A stretch of DNA of 64,000 bases from Mangifera indica (GCF_011075055.1 NC_058149.1:697001-761000); one strand, 5' to 3'. Shown: positions 35,773 through 48,860, counted from the stretch's first letter. A program made the numbers and translations. Notes: generated by a model not told the origin, from the sequence alone.

Positions 35773-38700
35773 TTATATGATTAAAAACTTTATATTATAC
35801 AAGTCTAGAAGTACATGGACAACGTGTTATGTTTTTTATTATTATTATTATTATGATTATTATTGGAATTATATTTTAGGGAAAGTATTGCTGGCTAATT
35901 ATGGTCTACTTGGTTTTGAAGGTTGGTATTAGTTGGGGAGACTGTGTTAATATGGCGACATCTTAGTGTCATTTTCCTGTATGTGTGTGTTTCAATCCTA
36001 AGCAAATTCTGCTATTGGTTGTCTACTAATTAGATTAGATTTAATTTCGATCGAACTAAAATAAGATTCTGATTGAGATTAATTTAAATTTAAAAGAGTC
36101 AATTCGAGATATACAAATTAAAACTCAAAATCGATTAGAAAAAGTTTAATTTTGGATTTGATTTGAGTTGATTCAATTTTGACTTATTTTATGAAATTAA
36201 GTTCAATATTTGACTCGAACTTAACTCGTTTAATCCAAACTTAAATTTAAGCTTAGGTGAAATTCGACCTTACTAGTAATCTATTAATGTTTCATTATAT
36301 TTTAATAAGGGTTAGATTTGATCCGAATTAAGTCTAAATAAAGCTCGACTCAAAATCGATTTAAATCCAAAAAAATTAACTCAAGATCAAAAAGTTAAAA
36401 CTCAAACTAGACTTGAAAACAATTAAACTTGGAATACGATTCATACATATTCAAATTGACTCAAACTCAATTTATTTTATGAAAATAAACTCAATTTGTG
36501 ACTCAAACTCAATTTTTTCTATCAGAATTTAAATTTGAACTCAATCAACTCATATGGAATTTAGTCCAACTACTAGCCCCGTTAATGCTTGTTCTGTAGA
36601 ACAAAAACATTAGGTCTTATGAATTTCATAATAAAAGTAGTAATAAAATTACACTTATCCATTTTAAGTATATAAATAAGCAAATATGCTTGATTATATA
36701 TATTTTATACATAATTTATATACATAGATGATATATTATTATATAATTAGATGATTTTAAATTAAAGATAAAATAATATTAAATTACATAATATTATATT
36801 TTTATATATTTAAATTATATATCAAAAATATTTTTTTATTTTTAATTTAAAATAATTTAATTTATTATTATTATTATTTTAATGTTCATGAAGTAACTGT
36901 TACGTGTGTCCAAGAAACCAAAGCATGTCCTTACCATGGGTCAAGGTCATCTTTCCATTAATGGCCTTGTATGAGACTTGATGGGCTTGGGTCAATTAAA
37001 TGTTGGCCGATGGGTCATTGGACTAGGTTTAACAAAATTATATGTGACTTAATATCTGCCGGTTCAAAGAAACCATACTTGGAATATCAATAATAAAATT
37101 GGTGTAAGGGCCTCCAATAAATTCTTCACTGGGAAAATGACTATGTCCCACCTAAATGATACAAAAAGGCTAAATATCATTCTTAAAGTAAAAAAATTGA
37201 TATTTTCTCCTTCCGATAAGTAGAGTTAGATCTGAATTAAACTTATTTGAGCTCAAATCTTAAAGTTAAATGTTTTCAAACTTGAATTTGAATTTTAGAG
37301 ACATTCAGCTCATTAAACTCATGAACTTAAAAAATTCAATATTAATCGATTAAAACGATATCATTTGAATCAATATGTATCAAAACAATATTGTGTTAGT
37401 ATTGAGCTAAACTCAAAACTTTGTTCGAACTTAAACTCAAATCTAACTCGAACTCGAACACTTTTGAAGCGAGGCCGACCAACTCGAATTTAAGCTTTGC
37501 TCTATTAAATTTAAATCGAACTTGAACTCATATTTGACTCTACTCAAATCGAATTGAGCCCTATTATTAAGTACAATAAGTGAAATTCTTGAATTTTAAC
37601 AATAAATGTACTATATAGATAAAAATACCTTTGTTATATTTCATGTTTATTAAGATTAAACAAACTTTGCCCCTCAAACTTTATTAAACACATTTCAACC
37701 CCAATTTATAGAAACAATATATAATTTAAAATTTAAAACAATTGTTGACAAACATTTACAATCAACGACCCTTCAATCACATCGAACCAGTGTGATTCTA
37801 GGCAGAATTATACCAAAATAGTGCGATTCATATTGGATCTACAGTGTTTGGTGCAATTCTGATTGAAATTGAATAGGAATTACACACTTCAATGCAATTT
37901 TGATTAAATCACATTATTTTATCCTAATTCTAACCCTAATTTCAATCATAATCAGTGTGACTATGAGTTTGGTACTGATTTACATTTTATTCTAACCCTA
38001 AATGATAAAACTGACAAAATTCAATTGCCACCCTAGAATTTTATAGAAACAAATTCCAACACCTAATTTGCTAGACTTTCCCTTGAACACCAAAATTGAT
38101 TTCTTAGTAAATCCTCCCAATCTCCTTCTTCAGCTTTTGTTTTCAATAAGAGTGTAACACCCAAAAGTGTGAAAAGAATTACAATTTTAACCTATTGAAC
38201 ATTCATATATAAAGGGTTTGTACCCATTCAAATCGTATAAGATGAATGTTATAAATATCATGTCACATCAAATAACTTAAGTGTTTGAATGATCGTTCAT
38301 AGTGATACATAATTATTTTAACAGTTATCTAATTTGAATTTTATTTGAGACATGATTGTGTATGACTCCCATTGTTATGTCATATTCGACTATAAACATG
38401 ATTCGAATTGAAAACACATCCATTCTTCCTTACTTTATTTGAACAAAGTGAACAATATCTTACAACAATAGTAGTCTAGGCTGAGTCCTTGGGTGTGTTC
38501 CTTAATTTAGGAGAATTTGCAGGCTAAGTCCTCTGCTGGGACTTCACTTAGTAGAAACAGATCAGTTGTTTTCTATAAGATTGAATTCTTTCTTGGCTGT
38601 AGTGTTGCTCATCTGTCAATCTATCTTGGTCAAAGCTTTTAGTTACCATAATCCATTCCCTCTATTACAAAACCACCGTTGTATATTGGTGGAGTTAAAA

Positions 38701-39200
38701 GGTGATTTTTTCCAAAGATCCTTAGACCGGGATAGATATTTGCCTGCTCCATGCTCGAGCATCTTGCTCGAAATAATCTCGTATAAATTTACTAAAATAC
38801 TCTTAGTATTTCTTAAATAATTACTAAATATAAAGCTTAAACCCTAATCAACTCATTTCTACTTGGCTTGTAGCCTTTATCCTTTGCTCAAATCTCTTGT
38901 TAGCACATCGCCTTTCTCCTTTGTTCAGATTCTTAGTAAGACGAGGATGAGGGCAAGGGTAAAGAGAGATAGAGAAAAATATCAATATTTTTTTATAAGG
39001 TGGGGATAAGGATTATTCATTATTCTCTTAATCCAAGTTAGTAACTACACGTATTAAATACATTTAAAAGAATTTTTAAACCCAAAACATATTAAACGTA
39101 TATTTTATATTCTTCTTATATTAAATATGAATTATATATATTGTATTTTATATTTATATTCTGTTTTTTTTTTTAAATTTCGTATTTACTATCTAGACCC
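35773..39200. other. Gene-poor AT-rich DNA with GAGCTCAA-type and MITE repeats
   Basis: CTCAAACTCAATT/TTGAGTTT-type repeat stretches occupy about 36030-36540 and 37210-37560. An AT-rich MITE copy lies at about 36650-36890. A degenerate Mutator-like end (GACTATGTCCCACCTAAAT) is near 37140. The stretch 37600-38100 resembles 57500-58000 (both carry CAATTTTGATT/GTGTGATTC-type sequence and AACGAC near ACATTTAC). An 84-codon frame at 38566-38820 has a hydrophobic start but begins with TTG and matches nothing I know. Confidence 0.5.
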
Positions 39201-39542
39201 TTGACAAAAAATGAGGCGGAAAAAGGGAATGCTTTCATCTAACGGGGACGTGGACAGGTTATGGGAAATTAGTCTCTACCTCGCGCCGTTCCCATCTGTA
39301 GGTCTTTACAATGGCCGTAATTTTTCAACAAGATAGAAGTTTCATGATGAAGACAGACAACCAACCTGGTATAATGCACCTTTCTGAAAGTTAGTATTGA
39401 AGATAATGTTATCCATTTCATCTTTTACCAGAATCTTCACCCTTCCCAATCAGCGGTCCAATTAGCAAAGGCCACAGAATTATCCCTGCTTTACAAGAAT
39501 TGTAGGTGTGACTGGTAGCTGAATGTAAAGAGGAACATTATG

Positions 39543-39549
39543 TTATAAA
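39543..39549 (+). promoter_or_regulatory. TATA-like box of the Pro/His-rich gene
   Basis: TATAAAT lies 97 bp upstream of the start codon at 39646. Transcription about 30 bp downstream would give a leader of roughly 70 nt rich in CA and AAG, which is typical of plant leaders. Confidence 0.5.
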
Positions 39550-39645
39550 TCTAAAACCTTATCCTTGTACATTTCTCACTTCTCATCAACATTTCGCCAC
39601 AAACCACTTAGAAAAAAACAGAAGAGTCACCAAAGCAACAAGAAG

Positions 39646-39891
39646 ATGCATCATCGTCCTGATCCACCCCGTGATCCACCACACCATCCTCCTCCTCCAG
39701 GACCCCATGGACCACCGCCTCCCCAAGCACCGCCACCTGGGCCACCACCTCCTCACCACCCTGACCCTCCTCCACCAGGCCCCCATGGACCGCCTCCACC
39801 AGGCCCCCACGGACCGCCTCCACCAGGCCCCCACGGACCGCCTCCGCCAGGCTCCCACGACCCACACAAACCGCATCACCATCACCCCTAA
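39646..39891 (+). CDS. Small proline/histidine-rich repeat protein
   Basis: The preferred start is ATG at 39646, giving 81 residues; an upstream in-frame ATG at 39565 would lengthen it to 108. More than half of the residues are Pro, and His is also frequent. It opens MHHRPDPPRDPPHHPPPPG and consists mostly of GPHGPPPP repeats. Three to four 24-bp units (CCTCCACCAGGCCCCCAC...) at about 39770-39850 are nearly identical at DNA level. It ends HDPHKPHHHHP. No signal peptide precedes this start, so it is not an obvious secreted cell-wall protein. The TATA-like box and CA-rich leader support a real transcript. His clusters could bind metal ions; that is inference. The reverse-strand frames here are artefacts of the repeat. 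Confidence 0.65.
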   Translation: MHHRPDPPRDPPHHPPPPGPHGPPPPQAPPPGPPPPHHPDPPPPGPHGPPPPGPHGPPPPGPHGPPPPGSHDPHKPHHHHP

Positions 39892-40540
39892 TTTTCTAAT
39901 GGCGTCAAGCTTTTTATGTACGTGTATGTGGAGCAAGCTTAATAATAGTGTGTGGTGTGTGCTAGCTTGTGTAAGCCTTATGTTGTAGTGGCCGTAGCTT
40001 GCTAGTGTTAATGTACTTCTACTATGTTAAGGGATGGAGATGATGATCGACGTTGGAAATAAATTATGAAGCACCATATAATATGTAACAAAATGGTTGA
40101 TCTTCTGTTTAATTTCCTATGTTGATATGTAGCATGCGATGGTTTTTTTTTATGAACTACTTAAGTTATCATTCTCAAATGCAAGAGATACTCGTATATA
40201 TGACTAGAATCTTTCACATGTTTTATTGGTAGATTTCTTTCTTGAATCTTGGATTAATTTTTTTTTTTTTATAACCAGAAACTTTATCCGTATTTGTTAA
40301 ATAGATATATTTAAGACATAATAATCAGATTAATAATGATTATATTAAATAAATCAAAATTTTATTAGTATAATAGAAATTTGAACCCAAACTTTCCATT
40401 AATTTTGCTCACCCGTGAGATCAATCTTAGACTAGTTGTTGTTGGTACCCCACATGACAAATTGGTATTGATTGATTCCAATAATTTAATGAATGCATTA
40501 ATTTGAAGAAATTCTCACCGGTTTTAATTGGAGCTTCAAG
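39892..40540. other. 3' flank of the Pro/His-rich gene
   Basis: The first 170-200 bp are probably 3' UTR, with GGAAATAAATTATG near 40055 as a possible polyadenylation signal. The rest is AT-rich with no recognised feature. TTGGTACCCCACATGACAAA at 40442 recurs in similar form at 40898, so a short segment is duplicated around the MITE cluster. Confidence 0.45.
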
Positions 40541-42090
40541 CCAAACTATATGCATAATTTAAATATTAATGATGATGTGTCATTGTATAATTAAATGATT
40601 TTAAATTAAATATAAAATAACATTTAATTAAATAATAATATATCATCGTTGATATTTAAATTAATACTTATTACACATAACATCTCTCTTAACAATAAAT
40701 TGTATGCACAAATAATAAATATATATTTTTGTATAAATAATAACATATTATCATATAATTTAATAATTTTAAATTAAAAATTATATAATATCAAATTATA
40801 TAATAATATATCAAAATTAAATTTTATATAAATAATAATATATCACCTTATTATTTTGTAAGTGGATTTCTTTCTCCAATCTTACACCAGTTGTTTTTGG
40901 TACCCCACTTGGCAAACTGGCATTGATTGATTCCAATAAATGAATGGATGTATTAATTTAAAGAAATTGTCATCATTGTAGCTTGGCCTACTCTGTAACC
41001 AACTCACATCCACGAAGTTTTCAAAATCTAAACATCTACCTACAATTTAATTTTTATTAGAATTTTTTATTAATAGTAAGGGTAAAACCATAACTTAATA
41101 AATAATATTAAAAAAATTAATCTCATTTTTACTCATTAGTTTTAAAAAATAATAATTTTTCCGAAAACCTAAATTTTAAAAAGTTATCATTTCCTCTTGT
41201 TAAGGTTAACTCAAAAATCAACCAATTTTCTGATGACGAAATCCACTCAATCACCTTCTTCGAAACTAACGGCCTTTTTCTGACTCTCTCTGTAACTCCC
41301 GACTACAGAAGGCCTGGCGGGTTTAACTTTTTTCAATCGAATCTCAACAAATCTCGTTCATCTTCGATGAATGCAAGTGGTTGACGAAATGAAATGAAAT
41401 GTTGTCGGCTTTTAGCAGATCGAATCGATGATGACAGAGCTTGAAAGAAATGGTGACACTGATGAGTTTTGATCGCTGATAGAGATGATGAATAAAAGAG
41501 AAATGGTGACTTTCAAAACTTGGGTTTTGGTGGAAATGGTTATTTTTAAAAATTAATAGGTGAAAATGAGAAAAAATTTTATTTTTTTAATATTATTGAT
41601 TAAATGATGATTTTACCCTTATCACTAACAAATAAGTCTAACGAAAATTAGATGATAGATGGGTGTTTAGGTTTTTGAATCTTCATGGGTGGGAGTTTAT
41701 ATATACAATAAACCTCGGGTGGGAATAAGTCTTTTGGCCTTGTAGCTTCAAGCCGCTAGATTAACAATAAAACCATATGCATAATTTGAATATTAATGAT
41801 GATGCATTATTATGTAATTGAGTAATTTTGAATTAAATATAAAATAACACTTAATTAGATGATAACACATTATCATTGTATTTAAATTAATACTCACTGC
41901 ATATAACATCTCTCTTAGCAATAAAACTATATACACAAACAATGAATACAAATATCTGTATAAATAATGACATATCACCTATAATTTAATGATTTTAAAT
42001 TAAAAATTAAATAACATACAATCATATAATAATATGTCATTATTTATATACAAAAAATTTATTTATTATTTATATACATAGTATTACTCA
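40541..42090. repeat. Cluster of AT-rich palindromic MITE copies
   Basis: Copies with the core GATTTTAAATTAAATATAAA and flanks such as ATGATGTGTCATTGTATAAT occur at about 40555-40690, 40700-40860, 41775-41920 and 41930-42090. The ends carry AAACTATATGCATAATTT or ACTATATACACAAACAAT-like sequence. The two halves of the cluster are separated by the Mutator-like element at 40985-41739. The stretch CAAGCCAAACTATATGCATA (40530-40550) corresponds to TTCAAGCCGCTAGA...CCATATGCATA (41747-41780), suggesting duplication. Confidence 0.65.
40985..41739. mobile_element. Mutator-like inverted-repeat element, exact 9-bp target duplication (755 bp)
   Basis: Flanks are an exact 9-bp direct repeat, TTGTAGCTT, at 40976-40984 and 41740-41748. 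The element starts GGCC and ends GGCC. The right end, reversed, reads GGCCAAAAGACTTATTCC then CACCCGAGGTTTATTG, the same terminus as the element at 5846. The left end is shorter by about 30 bp, but then aligns (AACTCACATCCACGAAG against AACTCCCACCCATGAAG). Inner arms pair over roughly 150 bp more. It codes for nothing recognisable. Confidence 0.85.
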
Positions 42091-42179
42091 TCTCTTGATA
42101 ATGTGATGAAGAAAAGGTTGCCAACTATTTTGAAAATTCTGTTAAAAATTTGAAATAAACAAATTTCACTTTTAAGGGT

Positions 42180-42670
42180 CGTTTGGTTACTGAATTTTAA
42201 AGATTATTTTAGTAATTTATCTTTTATTACTTATATTACTTTGTTTAATTTGTCAATAATAAAATATTATAATAATTTTCTATTACCAATGATGACGTGA
42301 TAAGTATTATAAGTGATAATCTAATTATTACTTTTACCTTAGGTATTAAAAAATTACTAAGATAATCTTGATTTTATTATAATTATATTATTATTTATTA
42401 AAATTTTAAAACAAAAATAAATTTATTTTTAATTAATATAACAAATAATATAAACATATTTAAAAATAATTATATTTAAGGGTATTTAAGTAAAATAATT
42501 TATTAGTATTCTTTTATTATATTTACCTAAACATAATAATTATTTGTATTATATATTTTTATCAAATTTTATTAAATGTAATACTCATTTATATCTAATA
42601 ATTTTTTAAATAATTTATCTTAAAAATAATTTTTATATTTTAATAATAAAATATAATCAAAACCAAAAGT
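42180..42670. mobile_element. Probable AT-rich MITE, GTTTGGTT ends
   Basis: The left end is GGTCGTTTGGTTACTGAAT. The right end is TAATCAAAACCAAAAG, its imperfect inverse. The body is extremely AT-rich with no coding potential. It is similar in type to the element at 8132-9007. Boundaries are approximate. Confidence 0.45.
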
Positions 42671-42829
42671 TTTCATCAGGAAAAATGGAAAAGGTGCCGA
42701 GCAGGAGGTAACCTTTATTTGCATTTAATTTGGCTTGAATTTACTGCTACCTACTATAGGTTGCAAGACTTGGATTGGGCCCAATCGGATTCCACTGAAA
42801 TCCGGATAGGCCCAATTAAAAGGCGTAAG

Positions 42830-43662
42830 TAAAACCCAGAACCAGAACCCTCTCTAACAATCTCTCGCTCTCTCGTTCCCTCGCAGAACCCTTGGCACTC
42901 GTTCCTTCTGCTACTGCGTTTAGTTCGAGTTTGAAGGTATCTCATCAGCTCAAGCTTCGTTTTTTGTTTATCTGTGCTCCGTGTCAACTCGAGAGAAAGA
43001 TTAAATTCGTTTTCTATTTACATTTTTTTATTTGAATTTTTTTAGTTATTGTTGAGTGTTTTATTATAATGAGTGATGAATGATTGATGTTTCCAGCATG
43101 AAGATGGTTAGATAATTGCTTAGATATTTGGTGATTTGGAGTCAGATGCTAGAATTTCTAAATAAGGTGCCCTATGTCAGAGGCATGGGCTTCACAACTA
43201 GATAAATTTTGGTTTTTGTGCGTGTTTATGTTTCGTTGCTTACAAATTCTGGGACAACACAGGGAGAAGCAAGGGAAATTTTTTAGTATGATTTTGTTTG
43301 AAAGTATTGGAGTATCCTTCTAAAGTTGTCAGTTAGCTGAAACTAATACGTTTTCTTAGGTTATTTTGGTTTGAGAAAATTAAAATTTTGATTAAAGATT
43401 TCAGATACTTTGTCATGCACATTCAATTAATTCCTGTTATTCAAATTTGAAAGGTTTAAAAATTGTCATTTGCTAGACTTTCCTGCCTTTTTCCTGGAGG
43501 TAGATGAAAAATGGTTCAGTTTTGTGGATACTAATGTGGCAGGGTGTGGACAAGGAACCAATTTCTTATGTTGTTTTGTTTTACCATTATTACGTGCTCT
43601 TTTGTAGTGGCCATGTTAAACCAACTAGTTGCTTATGCATTATTACAGATTTGAAAAAAAAT
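42830..43662 (+). other. Likely 5' UTR with a leader intron for the CLO gene
   Basis: The C/T-rich stretch 42845-42936 (CTCTCTAACAATCTCTCGCT...) looks like a plant leader. It ends TTTGAAG before GTATCT (possible donor at 42937). A possible acceptor, TATTACAG, ends at 43648, 14 bp before the start codon. The intron would be about 712 bp. The upstream in-frame ATG at 43504 would then lie inside the intron. This is inferred from splice consensus only. Confidence 0.5.
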
Positions 43663-46600
43663 ATGGATGATAGTTTATATGATGAGTTTGGAAACTACAT
43701 TGGACCTGAAATAGAGTCCGACCAAGAGAGTGATGCAGAGGAAGAAGATGAAGACCTTCCAGACAAGGCTGCTGAAGATGAGCCTATGTCAGATGGTGAG
43801 GGTGCAGCAAATGGGTGGATTACTGCTGCTAATGATGTTGATATGGATAACCAGATTGTCCTTGCTGAGGATAAGAAATACTACCCAACTGCAGAAGAGG
43901 TTTACGGTGAAGATGTTGAGACTTTGGTCATGGATGAGGATGAGCAGCCCCTTGAACAACCCATCATCAAACCTGTTAGAAATATCAAGTTTGAGGTTGG
44001 GGTGAAAGATTCTTCAACTTATGTATCAACCCAGTTTCTTATTGGTCTCATGTCAAACCCTGCTTTGGTACGGAATGTTGCACTTGTGGGGCACTTGCAT
44101 CATGGGAAGACAGTTTTTATGGATATGTTGATTGAACAAACACACCATATGTCTACATTTGATCCAAATAGTGAGAAGCACATGAGATACACGGATACGA
44201 GGATTGATGAGCAAGAAAGAAGAATATCAATCAAGGCAGTTCCAATGTCACTTGTTTTAGAGGATAGCAATTCAAAATCATACCTTTGTAACATCATGGA
44301 CACCCCTGGTCATGCCAATTTCTCTGATGAAATGACTGCTGCTCTCAGGCTTGCAGATGGTGCTGTTTTAATTGTTGATGCTGCTGATGGGGTTCTGGTA
44401 AGATACCTATTCTGTTGCAACTTGTAATCATTCATCTATCAAAAAAATCCTATTATTTACACATACCTGTTGGTTCTTAGGCAGAATTATATTTGTTTTC
44501 ATGAGCCACCATAGCCAGATCTAAGCATGAAAATTGAAAATACTAAGGTGATAAGTATCTGTTTTTGGGCATCAATGCTGGATTGAACTCGGGGTATGGT
44601 TTTTCTCTTTTAAACCTATTGCTGTCACAAAGAAAATAATCTCTTTTAAATTCCATGGGCGCTTGGTGACTTATTCTTTGGGCCTTGCCATGTTGGAATT
44701 GTGTTGTTTAACAAGATCTATACATACTGTTGATGTCTTTCTCAATGAATTTGTTGGAGCATCATAGTCATGAGTTGCTTGGTGTTATAATTCTGATCTT
44801 TTTTCGTGTGCAGGTGAACACAGAGAGGGCTATACGCCATGCAATCCAAGAGCGCCTGCCCATTGTTGTTGTCATCAATAAGGTAAATTTGCATCAGCTG
44901 TGCTCAATTCTAATTTCAAATTTCATTATTAACTAGTGCTTAATGCCTTAGCATACCTACCATTTTATTTATGTATTCTTCCTCCTTTAAAGGTTGACAG
45001 GTTGATAACAGAATTGAAGCTGCCTCCCAAGGATGCTTACCATAAATTGAGGCATACAATTGAAGTCATTAATAACCACATTTCTGCTGCTTCAACCACT
45101 GCAGGAAATGTTCAAGTTATAGATCCAGCTGCTGGAAATGTTTGTTTTGCAAGTGCCAGTGCAGGATGGTCCTTCACCTTGCAGTCATTTGCAAAATTAT
45201 ATGTCAAACTCCATGGGGTCCCATTTGATGCTGATAAGTTCGCAGCTCGTCTTTGGGGGGACTTGTACTATCATCCAGACACTAGGAATTTTAAGAAGAA
45301 ACCCCCTGTGAATGGAGGAGAAAGATCGTTTGTCCAATTTGTTCTTGAACCCCTCTACAAAATATATAGCCAAGTGATTGGAGAACACAAGAAGAGTGTG
45401 GAAGCAACTCTTGCAGAACTTGGTGTAACTCTTAGCAATGCAGCTTACAAATTGAATGTTAGGCCTCTGCTCAGACTGGCTTGTAGCTCTGTTTTTGGTG
45501 CAGCATCAGGCTTTACTGATATGCTGGTTAAGCATATACCTTCTGCCCAAGATGCTGCAGCAAGGAAGGTAGACCATATATATACAGGACCCAAAAACTC
45601 CATGATTCACAAGGCCATGGTAGATTGTGATGCTTCAGGCCCCCTTATGGTCAATGTGACCAAGCTGTATCCCAAGTCTGATTGCAGTGTCTTTGATGCT
45701 TTTGGAAGGGTCTACAGTGGTACAATTCAGACAGGGCAGACTGTACGTGTGCTGGGAGAAGGCTATTCCCCAGATGATGAGGAGGACATGACTGTAAAAG
45801 AAGTAACAAAATTATGGATTTATCAAGCTCGAGATAGGATACCCATAAGCAGTGCACCTCCAGGATCTTGGGTTCTTATTGAAGGTGTTGATGCATCAAT
45901 TATGAAAACTGCCACTCTATGTAATATGGATTATGATGAAGATGTGTACATTTTCCGGCCACTACAATTCAATACCCTTCCTGTAGTAAAAACAGCTACA
46001 GAACCCCTAAATCCTAGTGAATTGCCTAAAATGGTGGAAGGTCTTAGGAAAATTAGCAAAAGCTATCCTCTAGCCATAACTAAAGTTGAGGAGTCTGGGG
46101 AGCATACTATTTTAGGTACGGGAGAGTTGTACTTGGACTCAATAATGAAAGATCTAAGAGAGCTTTATTCTGAAGTTGAAGTCAAGGTACTTATTCTCTT
46201 ATACCACTTTTCTCTTGGAATAATTTAATGATCCTCCTCTTCTTCATCTCTATTGAACACTTTTGTCTTAATTGGCATACTTTGCTTAAATTTTTAGGTG
46301 GCAGATCCAGTTGTCTCATTCTGTGAAACAGTAGTAGAGTCTTCTTCAATGAAATGTTTTGCTGAAACACCCAACAAGAAAAATAAAATCACCATGGTAG
46401 GGCAGCTACTTAATTTCCTTTCTTTTCTGGTCTGGGTGATTTTGGGATTCACAATTAATATAGCTAATTGAATAAAGTTTTCTAAATGTCTACATTTGGC
46501 AGATTGCAGAGCCACTGGAGAGAGGTCTTGCAGAGGACATTGAGAATGGTGTTGTAAGTGTTGATTGGAGTCGGAAGACTCTTGGTGATTTCTTCAAAAC

Positions 46601-48860
46601 AAAATATGACTGGGATTTGCTGGCAGCTCGATCCATATGGGCATTTGGCCCTGATAAGCAGGTAAGTTAGATGCTTTGTTTTTAGGGGTCGCAGGAGGTA
46701 TATTATGCTATATTCTCCAAATTAACCTTGGAATGTCATCTTGGTTTGTTTATTGTCTTCTGGGCCTAACTTGATGCTGTAAACTATTCTTTTTATCTAC
46801 AGGGACCTAATATTTTATTAGATGATACTCTTCCAACAGAAGTTGACAAGAATTTGCTGGGTGCCGTCAAGGATTCCATTGTTCAAGGGTAAATTATCTT
46901 CTTTTATTTCTTTTTTGTGGCTCCATATTATTTCTTACCACAAATAGTTTTATGAATTTTGGACAGATTTCAGTGGGGTGCTCGAGAAGGACCCCTCTGT
47001 GATGAGCCCATCAGAAATGTCAAGTTTAAAATAGTTGATGCAAGGATTGCACCTGAACCTCTGCATCGAGGATCTGGGCAGATTATTCCCACAGCTCGTC
47101 GTGTGGCCTATTCAGCTTTCCTTATGGCTACCCCACGACTGATGGAACCAGTGTATTATGTGGAGGTAAATTATTGCTTATTATGTTAAATGAATTGCAT
47201 TTTGAAGAAAGGTTATATGCAGTTGGCTGCTTTTTTCAACTTAAATGAACTTGAATACCATGATCATGAAAATAAATGGTCATCTTATCTGTCATTCTCT
47301 ATTATGTCCTTTTAATATCTTATGGTATACATTCATCCGAAAAAGACATCTTCTAGTATACATGCAGTTCTTTTTTGCTGCAGTAGAGTTTCTCAAGATT
47401 GTCAAATAAACATAAAAGTTTTCCTTTGAAATCTAAAGAGTATATTTCTTCATTTTTTCTCCCTGGATCTTGAATTTTCTATGGTATTAATAAAAAATAC
47501 CATTTCATTGAGATTGAATTATTTTACCAAAGGCTTTTGACTTATATGTTCTGGTTATCTATTTTGGTCACTGCTGTATTTCAGATACAAACTCCAATTG
47601 ATTGTGTCTCTGCAATCTACACGGTGTTATCTCGCAGGCGTGGGCATGTTACAGCTGATGTTCCTCAACCAGGGACCCCAGCTTATATTGTTAAGGTATG
47701 GAAAGTTTTGCTTGCCGCAGTCCCATTAAAAATTTGCTTCTATGAGACTATGATCTATTTTATTTGAGTTCAGAGAAGGACTAGACTATTTGCAATTATT
47801 ATCTTAAAACAATGCCTTGTGGTATATTTTATGTGCATGCCACTGATTCTTCCACTTGTGGAGGATCTGTGAAACCAGGGGTGTCAAGTTTCAGTGTAAT
47901 TCATTTGCTTGTTTTAGTTGTTGCATTCATATTTTCTGGCCATTGGTTTGCAGGCATTTTTACCTGTGATTGAATCATTTGGCTTTGAGACGGATTTGAG
48001 GTACCATACTCAAGGGCAAGCATTTTGCCTCTCAGTCTTTGATCACTGGGCTATAGTTCCTGGAGATCCCCTCGACAAGAGCATAGTTTTGCGGCCACTT
48101 GAACCTGCCCCAATCCAGCACCTTGCTCGTGAATTTATGGTCAAGACAAGGCGTAGAAAGGTACGACTTCAATCTATCCCTCATGCTTCACTCTCTCTCT
48201 CTGTGTCCTTTAGTTTTAAACTTGTGGGGTCAAACAACCCTTTTGTCAGAAAATGCATGAGAAGTGTCTTGTCTAAAATAAATTTACATGATTTGAGAAA
48301 CACAATAATCTTTCTAAAACACCTGACACGCATTCTTGTATGATCAATATTTTTGTAATGCTACTTACTATGGTTGTCATATATACTGATAACTTTGCTG
48401 TGTTGAGCTTTATGATCTACCATTGGATTCTGCAAATGGAACAAGTAACTTTTAGGATTGGGACACTTGACCTCATTCTATAGGTTAGGTTTTATTATAA
48501 AAATGGTAGTTAGGTTTCAAATGGAGGGGGAATTATTAGGGTTTTTGGTATTGTGTTGGCTGATCGTAGGAGGTTTCCAGTGCCACGGACAGCCGGAAAA
48601 TAAGTCTCAGATTCTTCAAATTATTCGGTTTATCTTTCCAACCTTCTGATTAATGAAATAGTTTTTGTTTTATTATGTATTTTGTTTTATTTTCTATTTT
48701 TGTAGACTAAATTGTGGGAAGTCTATCAGTGACAATTTAGGTTATGTCCTTGTTTTTGCAGGGTATGAGTGAAGACGTGAGCATCAACAAGTTCTTTGAT
48801 GAAGCCATGGTGGTAGAGCTTGCTCAACAGGCAGCTGATCTTCACCAGCAAATGATATGA
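43663..48860 (+). CDS. CLO: U5 snRNP GTPase, Snu114/EFTUD2 homologue (plant CLO/GFA1)
   Basis: Ten coding exons (43663-44397, 44814-44882, 44993-46186, 46298-46396, 46503-46661, 46803-46888, 46967-47165, 47585-47695, 47954-48160, 48762-48860) join in frame to 985 residues, close to the length I recall for Arabidopsis CLO. The protein is the EF-2-like GTPase of the spliceosomal U5 snRNP and controls Brr2/Prp8 steps in activation and disassembly in the nucleus. Visible parts are an acidic N-terminus ([20 protein letters not shown]), P-loop GHLHHGKT 143-150, switch-2 DTPGH 213-217, and NKVD 267-270. EF-2-like domains II-V follow, with [17 protein letters not shown] near the C-terminus and the ending [13 protein letters not shown]. 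The start at 43663 is chosen because the 53 codons upstream are intron-like. It is complete and looks functional. Confidence 0.95.

Noticed and set aside
38566..38820. 84-codon frame with a hydrophobic, signal-like start
   Set aside because: It starts with TTG rather than ATG, has no recognisable family, and lies in repeat-rich DNA without an evident promoter.
39586..39936. Minus-strand frames rich in Trp, Arg and Gly
   Set aside because: They are the reverse reading of the Pro/His repeat gene; the plus-strand gene has the TATA box and leader.
43504..43662. N-terminal extension of CLO from an upstream in-frame ATG
   Set aside because: The extra 53 codons are hydrophobic and unlike any Snu114 N-terminus, and an acceptor-like TATTACAG lies just before the conserved [10 protein letters not shown] start.
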